This document shows positions 1 to 6,068 of a DNA stretch of 8,708 nt, in pieces; the stretch's first letter is position 1; the number at the start of each line of letters is the position of its first letter. The stretch is from a bacterium. GTDB taxonomy: Bacteria > Bacteroidota > Bacteroidia > B-17B0 > Aurantibacillaceae. The stretch spans positions 1 through 8,708 of the forward strand of contig DAHXOV010000305.1 of NCBI GenBank assembly GCA_027364695.1, read 5' to 3'. The notes below the pieces were generated by a model. That model searched no databases. It was given only the letters and a program-made list of their open reading frames with translations, and had not been told where the DNA came from. Position numbers and translations under genes: made by a program.

Positions 1-702
1 GTCCAAGAGTGGGAACTAAAAACAAAATTACTCAAAGAAAAAGAAGTCCTTGGCTTATTTATATCTGCTACCCCACTGGATGAATATGTCCCTCTGATTA
101 AATCCTTATCATCAATGCCCATTAAACAAATCAACGATATACTTTCCGAAAATAATCCTGAATTTAAAAGCCAGTCATTTTCAATTATAGGATGGAATTC
201 AAAAATAGAACAGAAATTGTCCCGCAATGGAAAAAATTATTACTCACTCACATTAGAAGATATATCAGGAAGTATTAACTTATTTATATCTGATGAAATA
301 GCAGAAAAATCAAAACTTAAATACTACCTGAACGAATTGAAATGTTATTTCATTTCAGGAAAAATAGAAAAAAGAAAAAGTTCTGATAACTATACCAAAG
401 ATGGATTAGATAAAAGAGTAAATGAATGTATCACTTTGGATGAAGTATTAACTCAAAAAGCCACACTAAAAATATTATTAAACATAAAAAAAATACAGTT
501 GGATATCATCAATGAATTGGATAAGATGTTTAAACCCAATGGTGGAATAGCTGTACCTGTATCTATTACTATTGCCGATGATGAAAGAAAAAATCACATC
601 ACTACTACAAACCATTTGAAGATAAATTTCAATGAAAATAATTTGAAATTATTGGAAAAGCACAATATAGAATACAAACTCATTCTCGCAAATGATCATT
701 AA
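1..702 (+). CDS. dnaE: DNA polymerase III alpha subunit, C-terminal part (5' end outside window)
   Basis: This is the last 233 codons of the replicative polymerase catalytic subunit; the frame is open from base 1, so the ATG at 115 is internal and not a start. Seen: the segment KEVLGLFISATPLDEY (bases 46-93) matches the conserved DnaE stretch just before the OB-fold, usually ending SGHPLDEY; here GHP is replaced by ATP. It is followed by an OB-fold-like region (around bases 190-370, containing YYSLTLEDISGSINLFIS) that in this family binds single-stranded DNA, and then a small C-terminal domain ending at TAA 700-702. The polymerase and PHP domains lie upstream of the window. The downstream neighbour is convergent with a 30-nt gap in which I see no clear hairpin. 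Assignment as DnaE rather than PolC rests on the C-terminal position of the OB-fold and the motif; quite sure. Confidence 0.9.
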   Translation, partial: VQEWELKTKLLKEKEVLGLFISATPLDEYVPLIKSLSSMPIKQINDILSENNPEFKSQSFSIIGWNSKIEQKLSRNGKNYYSLTLEDISGSINLFISDEIAEKSKLKYYLNELKCYFISGKIEKRKSSDNYTKDGLDKRVNECITLDEVLTQKATLKILLNIKKIQLDIINELDKMFKPNGGIAVPVSITIADDERKNHITTTNHLKINFNENNLKLLEKHNIEYKLILANDH

Positions 703-732
703 TTTTGAATCATCAACGCTGCACTGCCATAT

Positions 733-1323
733 TTATTTTTTCAAAAATCGCATCAATTCTCTTACAATTTCTCTTGCCTCTTTATCTAACAACTGATATC
801 CAAAGTAATAATTTTTACCTAAAACATTCACTTTTATTCTCGGCTTACCTTTGTTCCAAAAACTATTAGATAGAAAATCAGAGAATACTTTTTCGTTAGA
901 CGCTTCTATCGTTATCTCGTGAATATCTGCAATGCGATTTTTTTTCAACTTATTTTTCATCCATCCCGTTTCTTCTATATACAAGCTATCATCTTTTACC
1001 CAAACCTTTTCCTTTCCCCATTTTTTCCATATCAATACACTCACTATTTTCCACTCATAATATATCCAAAAAAAAGAAAAAATAACAATAAATAATTTTT
1101 GCTTTTCTCCACTTATTATCTTGTAATTCGCCATAATCGAAACCCCACAAACCGTCCAGGCTATTATCCACAAAAGCAATGCGATCATTTTCATCTTATC
1201 AATGAAAGGGATAATCACTAAACTCCAAAATATTTTTGATTCATCCTTTTCCGAAAAATGCTTTACTGCAATAGATACTCTATCACTGATATGTTTAATT
1301 TTCAACTCATCTGAAACACGCAT
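733..1323 (-). CDS. Two-pass membrane protein of unknown function, coupled to pdhC
   Basis: I do not recognise a named family for this 196-residue protein. Seen: a charged N-terminus (1-43), two hydrophobic segments likely to be membrane spans (about 44-66 and 77-99, the second rich in Trp, Tyr and Phe), then a soluble basic C-terminal domain (100-196). The stretch after the second span (VWVKDDSLYIEETG, then a Lys-rich run and IADIHEITIE) has the alternating beta pattern of bacterial PH-like membrane-attached domains; that is a guess from pattern only. No signal peptide or catalytic motif is visible. The ATG lies 6 nt after the pdhC stop with no promoter-like box between, so it is very probably translated from the pdhA-pdhC transcript. 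The link to pyruvate dehydrogenase may be only positional. It ends 30 nt from the convergent dnaE. Confidence 0.8.
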   Translation of the reverse strand: MRVSDELKIKHISDRVSIAVKHFSEKDESKIFWSLVIIPFIDKMKMIALLLWIIAWTVCGVSIMANYKIISGEKQKLFIVIFSFFWIYYEWKIVSVLIWKKWGKEKVWVKDDSLYIEETGWMKNKLKKNRIADIHEITIEASNEKVFSDFLSNSFWNKGKPRIKVNVLGKNYYFGYQLLDKEAREIVRELMRFLKK

Positions 1324-1329
1324 AAATTT

Positions 1330-2565
1330 TTACAGCAATATTGATATAGGATTCTCAATATAATTTTTCAATGTTTGTAGAAATGCCGATCCTGTAACAC
1401 CATCTACTGTTCTGTGATCACAAGCCAGCGTGAGCGTCATTAAATTACCTGGCACGATCTGATTGTTTTTTACTAGGGGTACTGCTCTGATTGTACCAAC
1501 AGACAATATACACGACTCAGGACTATTGATAATAGAAGTAAATTGAGCTATTCCAAACATACCTAAGTTAGATACAGTGAATGTATTCCCTTCCCAGTCT
1601 TTGGGCTGCAGCTTTTTCTCTTTAGCTTTTTTAGACAGTTCCTTACTTTCTATGGCAATTTGAAGAAGTGATTTCTTATCCGCAAAACGAATCACAGGAA
1701 CTATGAGCCCGTCTTCTATAGCCACCGCAACGCCTATATGAATATGATCATAATATCTTATCTTATCTGCTAACCAACTCGCATTCACTTTAGGATGCTT
1801 TCTCAAAGAGATAGATACTGCTTTAATAATAATATCATTAAAAGATAACTTCATTTCCTGTGTCTGATTAGCCATATTTCTAAAAGCGATAGCATTATCC
1901 ATATCTATATCTATCGTAAGATAATAATGGGGTGCTGTATTTTTACTTTCTGTTAGTCGGCGAGCAATGGTTTTACGCATTTGTGTGAGTTCTTCATCTC
2001 GGTATGATTCTTTGTATTCACCTATACTTGTACCAATAGAAACATTCGCAGCGGATGATCTGTGATTCTCAACATCTCTTTTAATAATTCTTCCATTTTC
2101 TCCCGTACCTTGTACCAAAGATAAATCTATACCATTTTCTTTAGCTAGTTTTTTTGCCAATGGCGAGGCTTTTAATCTTCCCGTATGCATCGCTTGGAAG
2201 GCATTAGTGGCAGTAACTTGTGTTACTGTATTGCCAGCACTTACATCGGCAGATTTTTCTTCTTTTACTACAGGCGTTGAAACCACTGCATTATCTAAAG
2301 ATGATAAAATCACATTTACATCCTCATCTCCTTTTCCAATAATCGCTATCACTGCATCCACAGGTGCAGTTTGCTTTTCCTGAATACCTATGTGCAACAA
2401 TACACCATCATAAAAAGACTCAAACTCCATTGTTGCCTTATCTGTTTCTATTTCTGCCAATATATCTCCACTTTTTACCTTGTCTCCTACTTTTTTATTC
2501 CACTTCACTATTACTCCCTCTGTCATGGTATCGCTTAATTTGGGCATTTTTACAACCTGTGCCAT
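1330..2565 (-). CDS. pdhC: Pyruvate dehydrogenase complex E2, dihydrolipoyl acetyltransferase
   Basis: This E2 core enzyme moves the acetyl group from lipoamide to CoA, giving acetyl-CoA; it is cytoplasmic and multimeric. Seen in 411 residues: one N-terminal lipoyl domain (about 1-80) with the lipoylation site ETDKATMEFES, Lys43; an Ala/Thr/Val-rich linker (about 92-128); a peripheral subunit-binding domain (about 132-167, KASPLAKKLAKENGIDL ... GTGENGRIIKRDV) that docks E1 or E3; a second linker; and the catalytic domain (about 190-411) with the signature DHRTVDG, whose His384 and Asp388 correspond to the family's active-site residues. Only one lipoyl domain is present, whereas many E2 proteins, including some I recall from this phylum, carry two. 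A branched-chain or 2-oxoglutarate E2 is the alternative, but the pdhA neighbour 58 nt upstream supports pyruvate. The gene name aceF is also used. Confidence 0.93.
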   Translation of the reverse strand: MAQVVKMPKLSDTMTEGVIVKWNKKVGDKVKSGDILAEIETDKATMEFESFYDGVLLHIGIQEKQTAPVDAVIAIIGKGDEDVNVILSSLDNAVVSTPVVKEEKSADVSAGNTVTQVTATNAFQAMHTGRLKASPLAKKLAKENGIDLSLVQGTGENGRIIKRDVENHRSSAANVSIGTSIGEYKESYRDEELTQMRKTIARRLTESKNTAPHYYLTIDIDMDNAIAFRNMANQTQEMKLSFNDIIIKAVSISLRKHPKVNASWLADKIRYYDHIHIGVAVAIEDGLIVPVIRFADKKSLLQIAIESKELSKKAKEKKLQPKDWEGNTFTVSNLGMFGIAQFTSIINSPESCILSVGTIRAVPLVKNNQIVPGNLMTLTLACDHRTVDGVTGSAFLQTLKNYIENPISILL

Positions 2566-2623
2566 AATGATTTATTTTGATAAAGTATATTTTGAAAAAA
2601 CAAGTATAATTGAATTAAATTGA

Positions 2624-3652
2624 TCATTCTCTAATAAAAGGATAATCGGATTGTACATATACATCTTCATACAATTCGTGTGGTTCAGGGTAAGGGCTTT
2701 CTTCAGCAAACTGTATACTCTCATCTACCGTTATCTTCACTTTTTCTTCCAATTTTTCAATATCCGTATCTGTTATCCACCCATTATCCTTCATTGTTTT
2801 AATCACTCTTTCTATACAATCATTCCTCTTATATTCTTCCACTTCCTCTTTTGTTCTGTATGTTTGTGGGTCGCTCATACTATGACCCCTGTATCTATAT
2901 GTTCTTATTTCAAATAGTGTAGGACCTTCTCCTTGTCTTGCTCTCTCTACTGCTTCATAGATGGCAGTATGTACCGCCTCTACACTCAAACCATCTACCT
3001 GAAAAGAGGGTATATCATAAGCACATCCCAATTTATACAAATCAGTAACATTACTTGTACGTTCTACCGAAGTTCCCATCGCATACAAGTTATTTTCTAT
3101 GACAAACACTACGGGCAATTTCCACGTCATAGCCATATTCAATGTTTCATGGAATGCTCCCTGACGCACTGCCCCGTCTCCCATAGATGTAATACAAACA
3201 TTACCTGTACCCAAATACCACTCGACAAAAGCAATACCTGCTCCTAATGGAATTTGTCCTCCCACAATACCGTACCCTCCAAAAAAATTATGTGCTCTAC
3301 TGAATATATGCATAGAGCCACCTTTTCCACGCGAACAGCCCGTAACTTTGGCATACATCTCTGCCATCACATATTTTGGATGCAAACCAAGAGCAATGGG
3401 GTACACATGATCTCTATATGCTGTAATATGTTTATCTTCTTTTTTCGTAGCACTCACAATGCCTGCAGCCACTGCCTCCTGTCCAATATACAAATGGCAA
3501 AACCCCCGTATTTTTTGCTGCACATACAATTGTCCTGTCTTCTCTTCAAACCGCCGCATCAACAGCATCTGCTCCAGCCATTGATAATACTGGTCTTTTG
3601 AAAATGCCACTGTTTTTTTAGAGCCCGATTTTTTTGTTTCAACTTTTCCCAT
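2624..3652 (-). CDS. pdhA: Pyruvate dehydrogenase E1 component, alpha subunit
   Basis: The alpha subunit of thiamine-diphosphate-dependent E1 works with an E1 beta subunit to decarboxylate pyruvate and acetylate the lipoyl group of E2. Seen in 342 residues, a normal length: the ThDP/Mg-binding motif from GDG (158-160) to NN (187-188), with the intervening AVRQGAFHETLNMA typical of E1 alpha; the GKGGSMH loop (109-115); and the YRGHSMSDP loop (254-262), equivalent to the regulatory phosphorylation loop of mitochondrial E1 alpha, although no kinase is visible here. The first 15 residues are Lys/Ser-rich and precede the conserved core. It heads the block pdhA-pdhC-membrane protein. The E1 beta gene is not adjacent, which is an arrangement I know from other Bacteroidota, where pdhB is placed elsewhere. 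A TAnnTTTG box lies 22 nt before the ATG. Confidence 0.94.
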   Translation of the reverse strand: MGKVETKKSGSKKTVAFSKDQYYQWLEQMLLMRRFEEKTGQLYVQQKIRGFCHLYIGQEAVAAGIVSATKKEDKHITAYRDHVYPIALGLHPKYVMAEMYAKVTGCSRGKGGSMHIFSRAHNFFGGYGIVGGQIPLGAGIAFVEWYLGTGNVCITSMGDGAVRQGAFHETLNMAMTWKLPVVFVIENNLYAMGTSVERTSNVTDLYKLGCAYDIPSFQVDGLSVEAVHTAIYEAVERARQGEGPTLFEIRTYRYRGHSMSDPQTYRTKEEVEEYKRNDCIERVIKTMKDNGWITDTDIEKLEEKVKITVDESIQFAEESPYPEPHELYEDVYVQSDYPFIRE

Positions 3653-3674
3653 GACAATACATTTCTTTTTGCTA

Positions 3675-3682
3675 CAAAAGTA
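3675..3682 (-). promoter_or_regulatory. Predicted Bacteroidota-type -7 box for pdhA
   Basis: On the minus strand this reads TACTTTTG, an exact match to TAnnTTTG, 22 nt before the pdhA ATG. The -33 region is weak: TTTTAG lies 18 nt upstream instead of TTG/TTTG. It implies a leader of roughly 15-17 nt and places the GC-rich island upstream of the transcript. Confidence 0.55.
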
Positions 3683-3730
3683 ATAATAATTTTTCTAATA
3701 CTAAAAGTTCCCTCAGCTTGAAATTTTTAT

Positions 3731-3784
3731 CCTCCACTTTTTTATTATTGATGAGTGGGGAGCTTGCTGATGTTCTGGTGGAGG
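3731..3784. repeat. Inverted repeat, 7-bp arms, in the hemN-pdhA gap
   Basis: CCTCCAC at 3731-3737 pairs with GTGGAGG at 3778-3784, leaving a 40-nt loop. It lies downstream of hemN and upstream of the pdhA promoter, so it could take part in ending the hemN transcript. The loop is long and there is no clean U-run directly after it on the minus strand, only AT-rich sequence, so it is weak as an intrinsic terminator. Confidence 0.3.
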
Positions 3785-3834
3785 GGCTTTGTTCTCGCTT
3801 CGGTCATCCTGTTCATTTCTTTATCTTGTTCTCA
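3745..3834 (-). other. GC-rich unexplained island with 23-codon micro-ORF
   Basis: Bases 3755-3814 are 34/60 G+C (57%), clearly above the surrounding AT-rich sequence. On the minus strand an open frame runs from ATG at 3816 to TAA at 3745: 23 codons, hydrophilic and basic, containing MTEARTKPLHQNISKLP. The octamer TTGTTCTC occurs twice on the plus strand, at 3789-3796 and 3826-3833. I recognise neither a structured RNA nor a gene. Possible explanations are an interspersed repeat unit, a remnant of a lost gene, or part of the hemN 3' untranslated region. No ribosome-binding site supports translation. Confidence 0.35.
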
Positions 3835-3873
3835 TTGGCTGAAAAAAGCGCTATTAAAATAAATTCAAACATC

Positions 3874-5226
3874 TCATATTCCTTTACTAAACAAAGGCTT
3901 CTCTGAATGTGCCTTTTGGCTGGCTTTATCCAATGCATAACATATATTCCTAATCAGTAACTTTCCTGTATCTGTAATTTTTATAGTGTTTTTATCTAAA
4001 ATAACCAGTCCATCTTGTACGACATTTTCCCACATAGGATTGTCTTCCAACATGGTGTGAATAATATCTTGCTCATTATCCCATTTTGTTTCAAAGTAAC
4101 AAAGCAAATTTAAAATATGCTTTCGCATCTGCTTTTCTTCTTCACTTACAATATGCCCCTTAAAAACAGGTATTTGCTTCTCTACCAGTGTTTGATATTC
4201 TTCCACTTCTTTTACATTTTGCACATACATATCATCCGTTTGTCCAATAGATGAAGTTCCTAATGCAATTAAAGTACTTGAATGTTGGATTGTATAACCC
4301 ATAAAATTCCTGTATAAGTATCTTTCCTCTCTGGCTACAAATAATTCATCTTTAGGCAAGGCAAAATGGTCCATTCCTATGTCTTCATACCCACCGTTCA
4401 ATAATTTTTCTCTTCCCATCAGATACAATTGGATTTTTTCAACTGTAGGTGGCAGGTCATTTTCAGTAAATTTTCTTTGTGAAGTTTTTATCCAAGGTAC
4501 ATGGGCGTAACTATAAAAGGCTATTCTATCGGGCATGAGTGTGAGTACTTGATCAATCGTAGATCCAAGTCCTTCTTTACTCTGAAAGGGTAAACCATAC
4601 ACTAAATCATAGTTGATACTTTTGTAATTTAATTTTTTGGCGTATTCTGTCAGGCGTTTTACTTCTGCATATTCTTGTGTTCTGTTGATGGCTCTTTGTA
4701 CTCTTTTATCAAAGTCCTGTATGCCAATACTCATCCTATCAAATCCGAGCGATTTCATTACTTTTAGGTGCTCCAGTTTGGAAAAGTGAGGGTGTATTTC
4801 AATGCTTCCATGAAAATCTTCTGACAATACGTTATCCTTTATTATTCCGTCTATCAATTCATTTAAATGCTTTGGTGAGAAAAAAGTAGGAGTACCTCCT
4901 CCCAAGTGAATTTCTTTAATTACTACTTTAGCTAAAATACTTTTGTAGTATTCCCATTCTTTCAATACAGCTAACAAGTATGGCTCTTCTACTTGATGAT
5001 TCACTGTGATTCTTTTGTTACACCCACAGTAAGTACACAATTGTTCACAAAAAGGCAAGTGTATGTAAAAACTTAAGCCTTCTTGTTGGATCTTTTGTTT
5101 ATTTTGAGTTAAGTTATTTTCCCAATCTTCTATAGTAGGCAGATGATGCCACATTGGAACAGGGGGATAACTTGTATAGCGGGGCACAGATATATTGTAT
5201 TTCAATATAATTTCTGAGTCATTCAT
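3874..5226 (-). CDS. hemN: Oxygen-independent coproporphyrinogen III dehydrogenase (radical SAM)
   Basis: HemN oxidatively decarboxylates two propionate side chains of coproporphyrinogen III to give protoporphyrinogen IX without oxygen, a late step in haem synthesis in the cytoplasm. Seen in 450 residues (E. coli HemN is similar in length): the N-terminal RYTSYP (16-21); the cluster motif CEQLCTYCGC with Cys60, Cys64 and Cys67 for the 4Fe-4S cluster, plus Cys69 that is typical of true HemN; GGGTPTF (109-115) for SAM binding; RMSIGIQDFD; NYDLVYGLPFQ; and the HemN-specific C-terminal parts FYSYAHVPW and GMDHFAL. These distinguish it from HemW, which lacks the RYTSYP start and the fourth Cys. 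It has its own promoter-like box and an FNR-like site upstream. No other haem gene is in the window; the pdhA block follows after 221 nt. Confidence 0.95.
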   Translation of the reverse strand: MNDSEIILKYNISVPRYTSYPPVPMWHHLPTIEDWENNLTQNKQKIQQEGLSFYIHLPFCEQLCTYCGCNKRITVNHQVEEPYLLAVLKEWEYYKSILAKVVIKEIHLGGGTPTFFSPKHLNELIDGIIKDNVLSEDFHGSIEIHPHFSKLEHLKVMKSLGFDRMSIGIQDFDKRVQRAINRTQEYAEVKRLTEYAKKLNYKSINYDLVYGLPFQSKEGLGSTIDQVLTLMPDRIAFYSYAHVPWIKTSQRKFTENDLPPTVEKIQLYLMGREKLLNGGYEDIGMDHFALPKDELFVAREERYLYRNFMGYTIQHSSTLIALGTSSIGQTDDMYVQNVKEVEEYQTLVEKQIPVFKGHIVSEEEKQMRKHILNLLCYFETKWDNEQDIIHTMLEDNPMWENVVQDGLVILDKNTIKITDTGKLLIRNICYALDKASQKAHSEKPLFSKGI

Positions 5227-5261
5227 CGTACCAAATTAAATCACAGACATTTTTCAATTTG

Positions 5262-5269
5262 CAAATGTA
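5262..5269 (-). promoter_or_regulatory. Predicted -7 box for hemN
   Basis: Minus strand TACATTTG, an exact TAnnTTTG match, ends 35 nt before the hemN ATG. A TTG lies 22 nt further upstream (plus-strand CAA at 5292-5294), within the range seen for Bacteroidota -33 boxes. The implied leader is about 30 nt and AT-rich, with no Shine-Dalgarno sequence. Confidence 0.6.
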
Positions 5270-5294
5270 CTCTATTATCAAATATCAAATGCAA

Positions 5295-5308
5295 TTGTTT
5301 TATATCAA
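5295..5308. promoter_or_regulatory. Putative FNR/CRP-family binding site upstream of hemN
   Basis: The plus strand reads TTGTT-TTAT-ATCAA, matching 9 of 10 specified bases of the FNR palindrome TTGAT-N4-ATCAA. It sits directly upstream of the predicted hemN -33 element. With a start site near 5256-5258, its centre lies about 44-45 nt upstream, close to where class II FNR activators bind. HemN is a known FNR target in other bacteria; whether this organism has an FNR-type regulator cannot be seen here. Confidence 0.4.
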
Positions 5309-5344
5309 TAAAAACAGAAATTTTCTACATCCACTTCAGAACTA

Positions 5345-5986
5345 CTAATGTTGTTTAAATCTTTTTTGATTTTGCTTGACCAATATCTGATACTCATACT
5401 TATTCTCTTCCCATCCTCTTTTTTTTGCATAAGCTCTGATGATTTCCACTGATTTTGCATACTCATTCGCGGCATTCAGTTCATTTAAAAAAATATCAAA
5501 TTCCTTGTTATTGTTAGCAAACAATTTTCTGATCATTCTAAATTTATCATTGATAGAAAAAAGGATATTATTTTTGACAAATAATTTTTGTTCTTTGTTT
5601 TCTTTTTTTATTTCTTCCGTCTTTTCTTTCTGCTCATTTTTTGTATTATCTATGTAAATAGAAATGATGTCTGCTGAAATTTCTTCTTTTATTATTGAAT
5701 GAATTTCGCTCTCTTTGTTTGTATTGTTGTCATTTTCAGGTATTCCCTCTTTATTATTTACATTGGTTGTTTTGTCTTCTTTTTGCTTATATTTTTCCAT
5801 TATTTCTAGTTGAATATCGTCCGTAGATAGCTGTACGGTGTCCATTTTTTCATTGATATCCAGTTGCATTTGAATATCTACCAGTAGTTTAATAATTTCA
5901 TTTTTCAGTGTATTCAATTCTTCATTGGTAAGGTTTTCCAGAGATAGTTGTTTCAAGTTTTGTAATACATTGTTCCATTCACTCAT
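5345..5986 (-). CDS. Conserved unknown protein, charged linker and helical C-terminal domain
   Basis: The protein has 213 residues from the chosen ATG at 5986 (MSEWNNVLQNL). An in-frame ATG at 6031 would add 15 residues but lies upstream of the predicted -7 box (6001-6008), so the shorter start is preferred. Seen: a helical N-terminus with Leu/Glu/Lys repeats (about 4-50), a long low-complexity Lys/Glu/Asn/Thr region (about 60-135), and a more ordered C-terminal part with SINDKFRMIRKLFANNNKEFDIFLNELN in two pieces, ending YEYQILVKQNQKRFKQH. From memory, that C-terminal pattern (INDrF..IreLF.g....F...L..LN, then a helix and a Trp-containing tail) recurs in Bacteroidota proteins of unknown function; I could not search for it. 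No signal peptide, membrane span or catalytic motif is visible. It is divergent from the reductase gene and sits 118 nt upstream of hemN, co-directional. Function unknown. Confidence 0.8.
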   Translation of the reverse strand: MSEWNNVLQNLKQLSLENLTNEELNTLKNEIIKLLVDIQMQLDINEKMDTVQLSTDDIQLEIMEKYKQKEDKTTNVNNKEGIPENDNNTNKESEIHSIIKEEISADIISIYIDNTKNEQKEKTEEIKKENKEQKLFVKNNILFSINDKFRMIRKLFANNNKEFDIFLNELNAANEYAKSVEIIRAYAKKRGWEENKYEYQILVKQNQKRFKQH

Positions 5987-6000
5987 TGTCTTTTTTTGAA

Positions 6001-6033
6001 CAAATTTAGAGATTATTTTAATGCCAATCAAAA
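6001..6033 (-). promoter_or_regulatory. Predicted promoter for the unknown protein at 5986
   Basis: Minus strand: TTTTG (6029-6033), a 20-nt spacer, then TAAATTTG (6001-6008), matching both the -33 TTG and the -7 TAnnTTTG elements with the usual spacing. The box ends 14 nt before the ATG at 5986, so the leader would be only about 7-9 nt. It overlaps the upstream region of the opposite promoter at 6044. Confidence 0.6.
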
Positions 6034-6043
6034 GTGCTTTGAT

Positions 6044-6051
6044 TATCTTTG
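6044..6051 (+). promoter_or_regulatory. Predicted -7 box for the ferredoxin-NADP reductase gene
   Basis: TATCTTTG matches TAnnTTTG and ends 17 nt before the ATG at 6069; the leader is A-rich (CTAAAAAAATAAA before the ATG), as is common in Bacteroidota. I see no convincing -33 TTG at the right distance. It lies only 10 nt from the -33 box of the divergent promoter, so the two cannot be occupied independently. Confidence 0.5.
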
Positions 6052-6068
6052 CCGCCTAAAAAAATAAA

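Noticed and set aside
703..732. Possible bidirectional terminator between convergent dnaE and the membrane gene
   Set aside because: T-runs exist nearby, but I find no stem of useful length in the 30-nt gap.
2566..2623. Possible internal promoter before pdhC (TATACTTG on the minus strand)
   Set aside because: It differs from TAnnTTTG at one of the TTTG bases and has no clear -33 element; co-transcription with pdhA is simpler.
2364..3601. Several long plus-strand open frames opposite pdhC and pdhA
   Set aside because: They are antisense to genes with full conserved motifs, are rich in Ser, Cys, His and Phe as expected of complement translations, and match no family.
3718..3906. Plus-strand open frame of 62 codons with a hydrophobic start
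   Set aside because: It begins with TTG, overlaps the 3' end of hemN on the other strand, has no promoter box, and its composition follows the GC-rich island rather than coding sequence.
5439..5657. Plus-strand frame rich in Phe, Ser and Leu that looks like a membrane protein
   Set aside because: It is the complement of the Lys/Glu/Asn-rich coding sequence of the minus-strand unknown gene; the hydrophobicity is an artefact.
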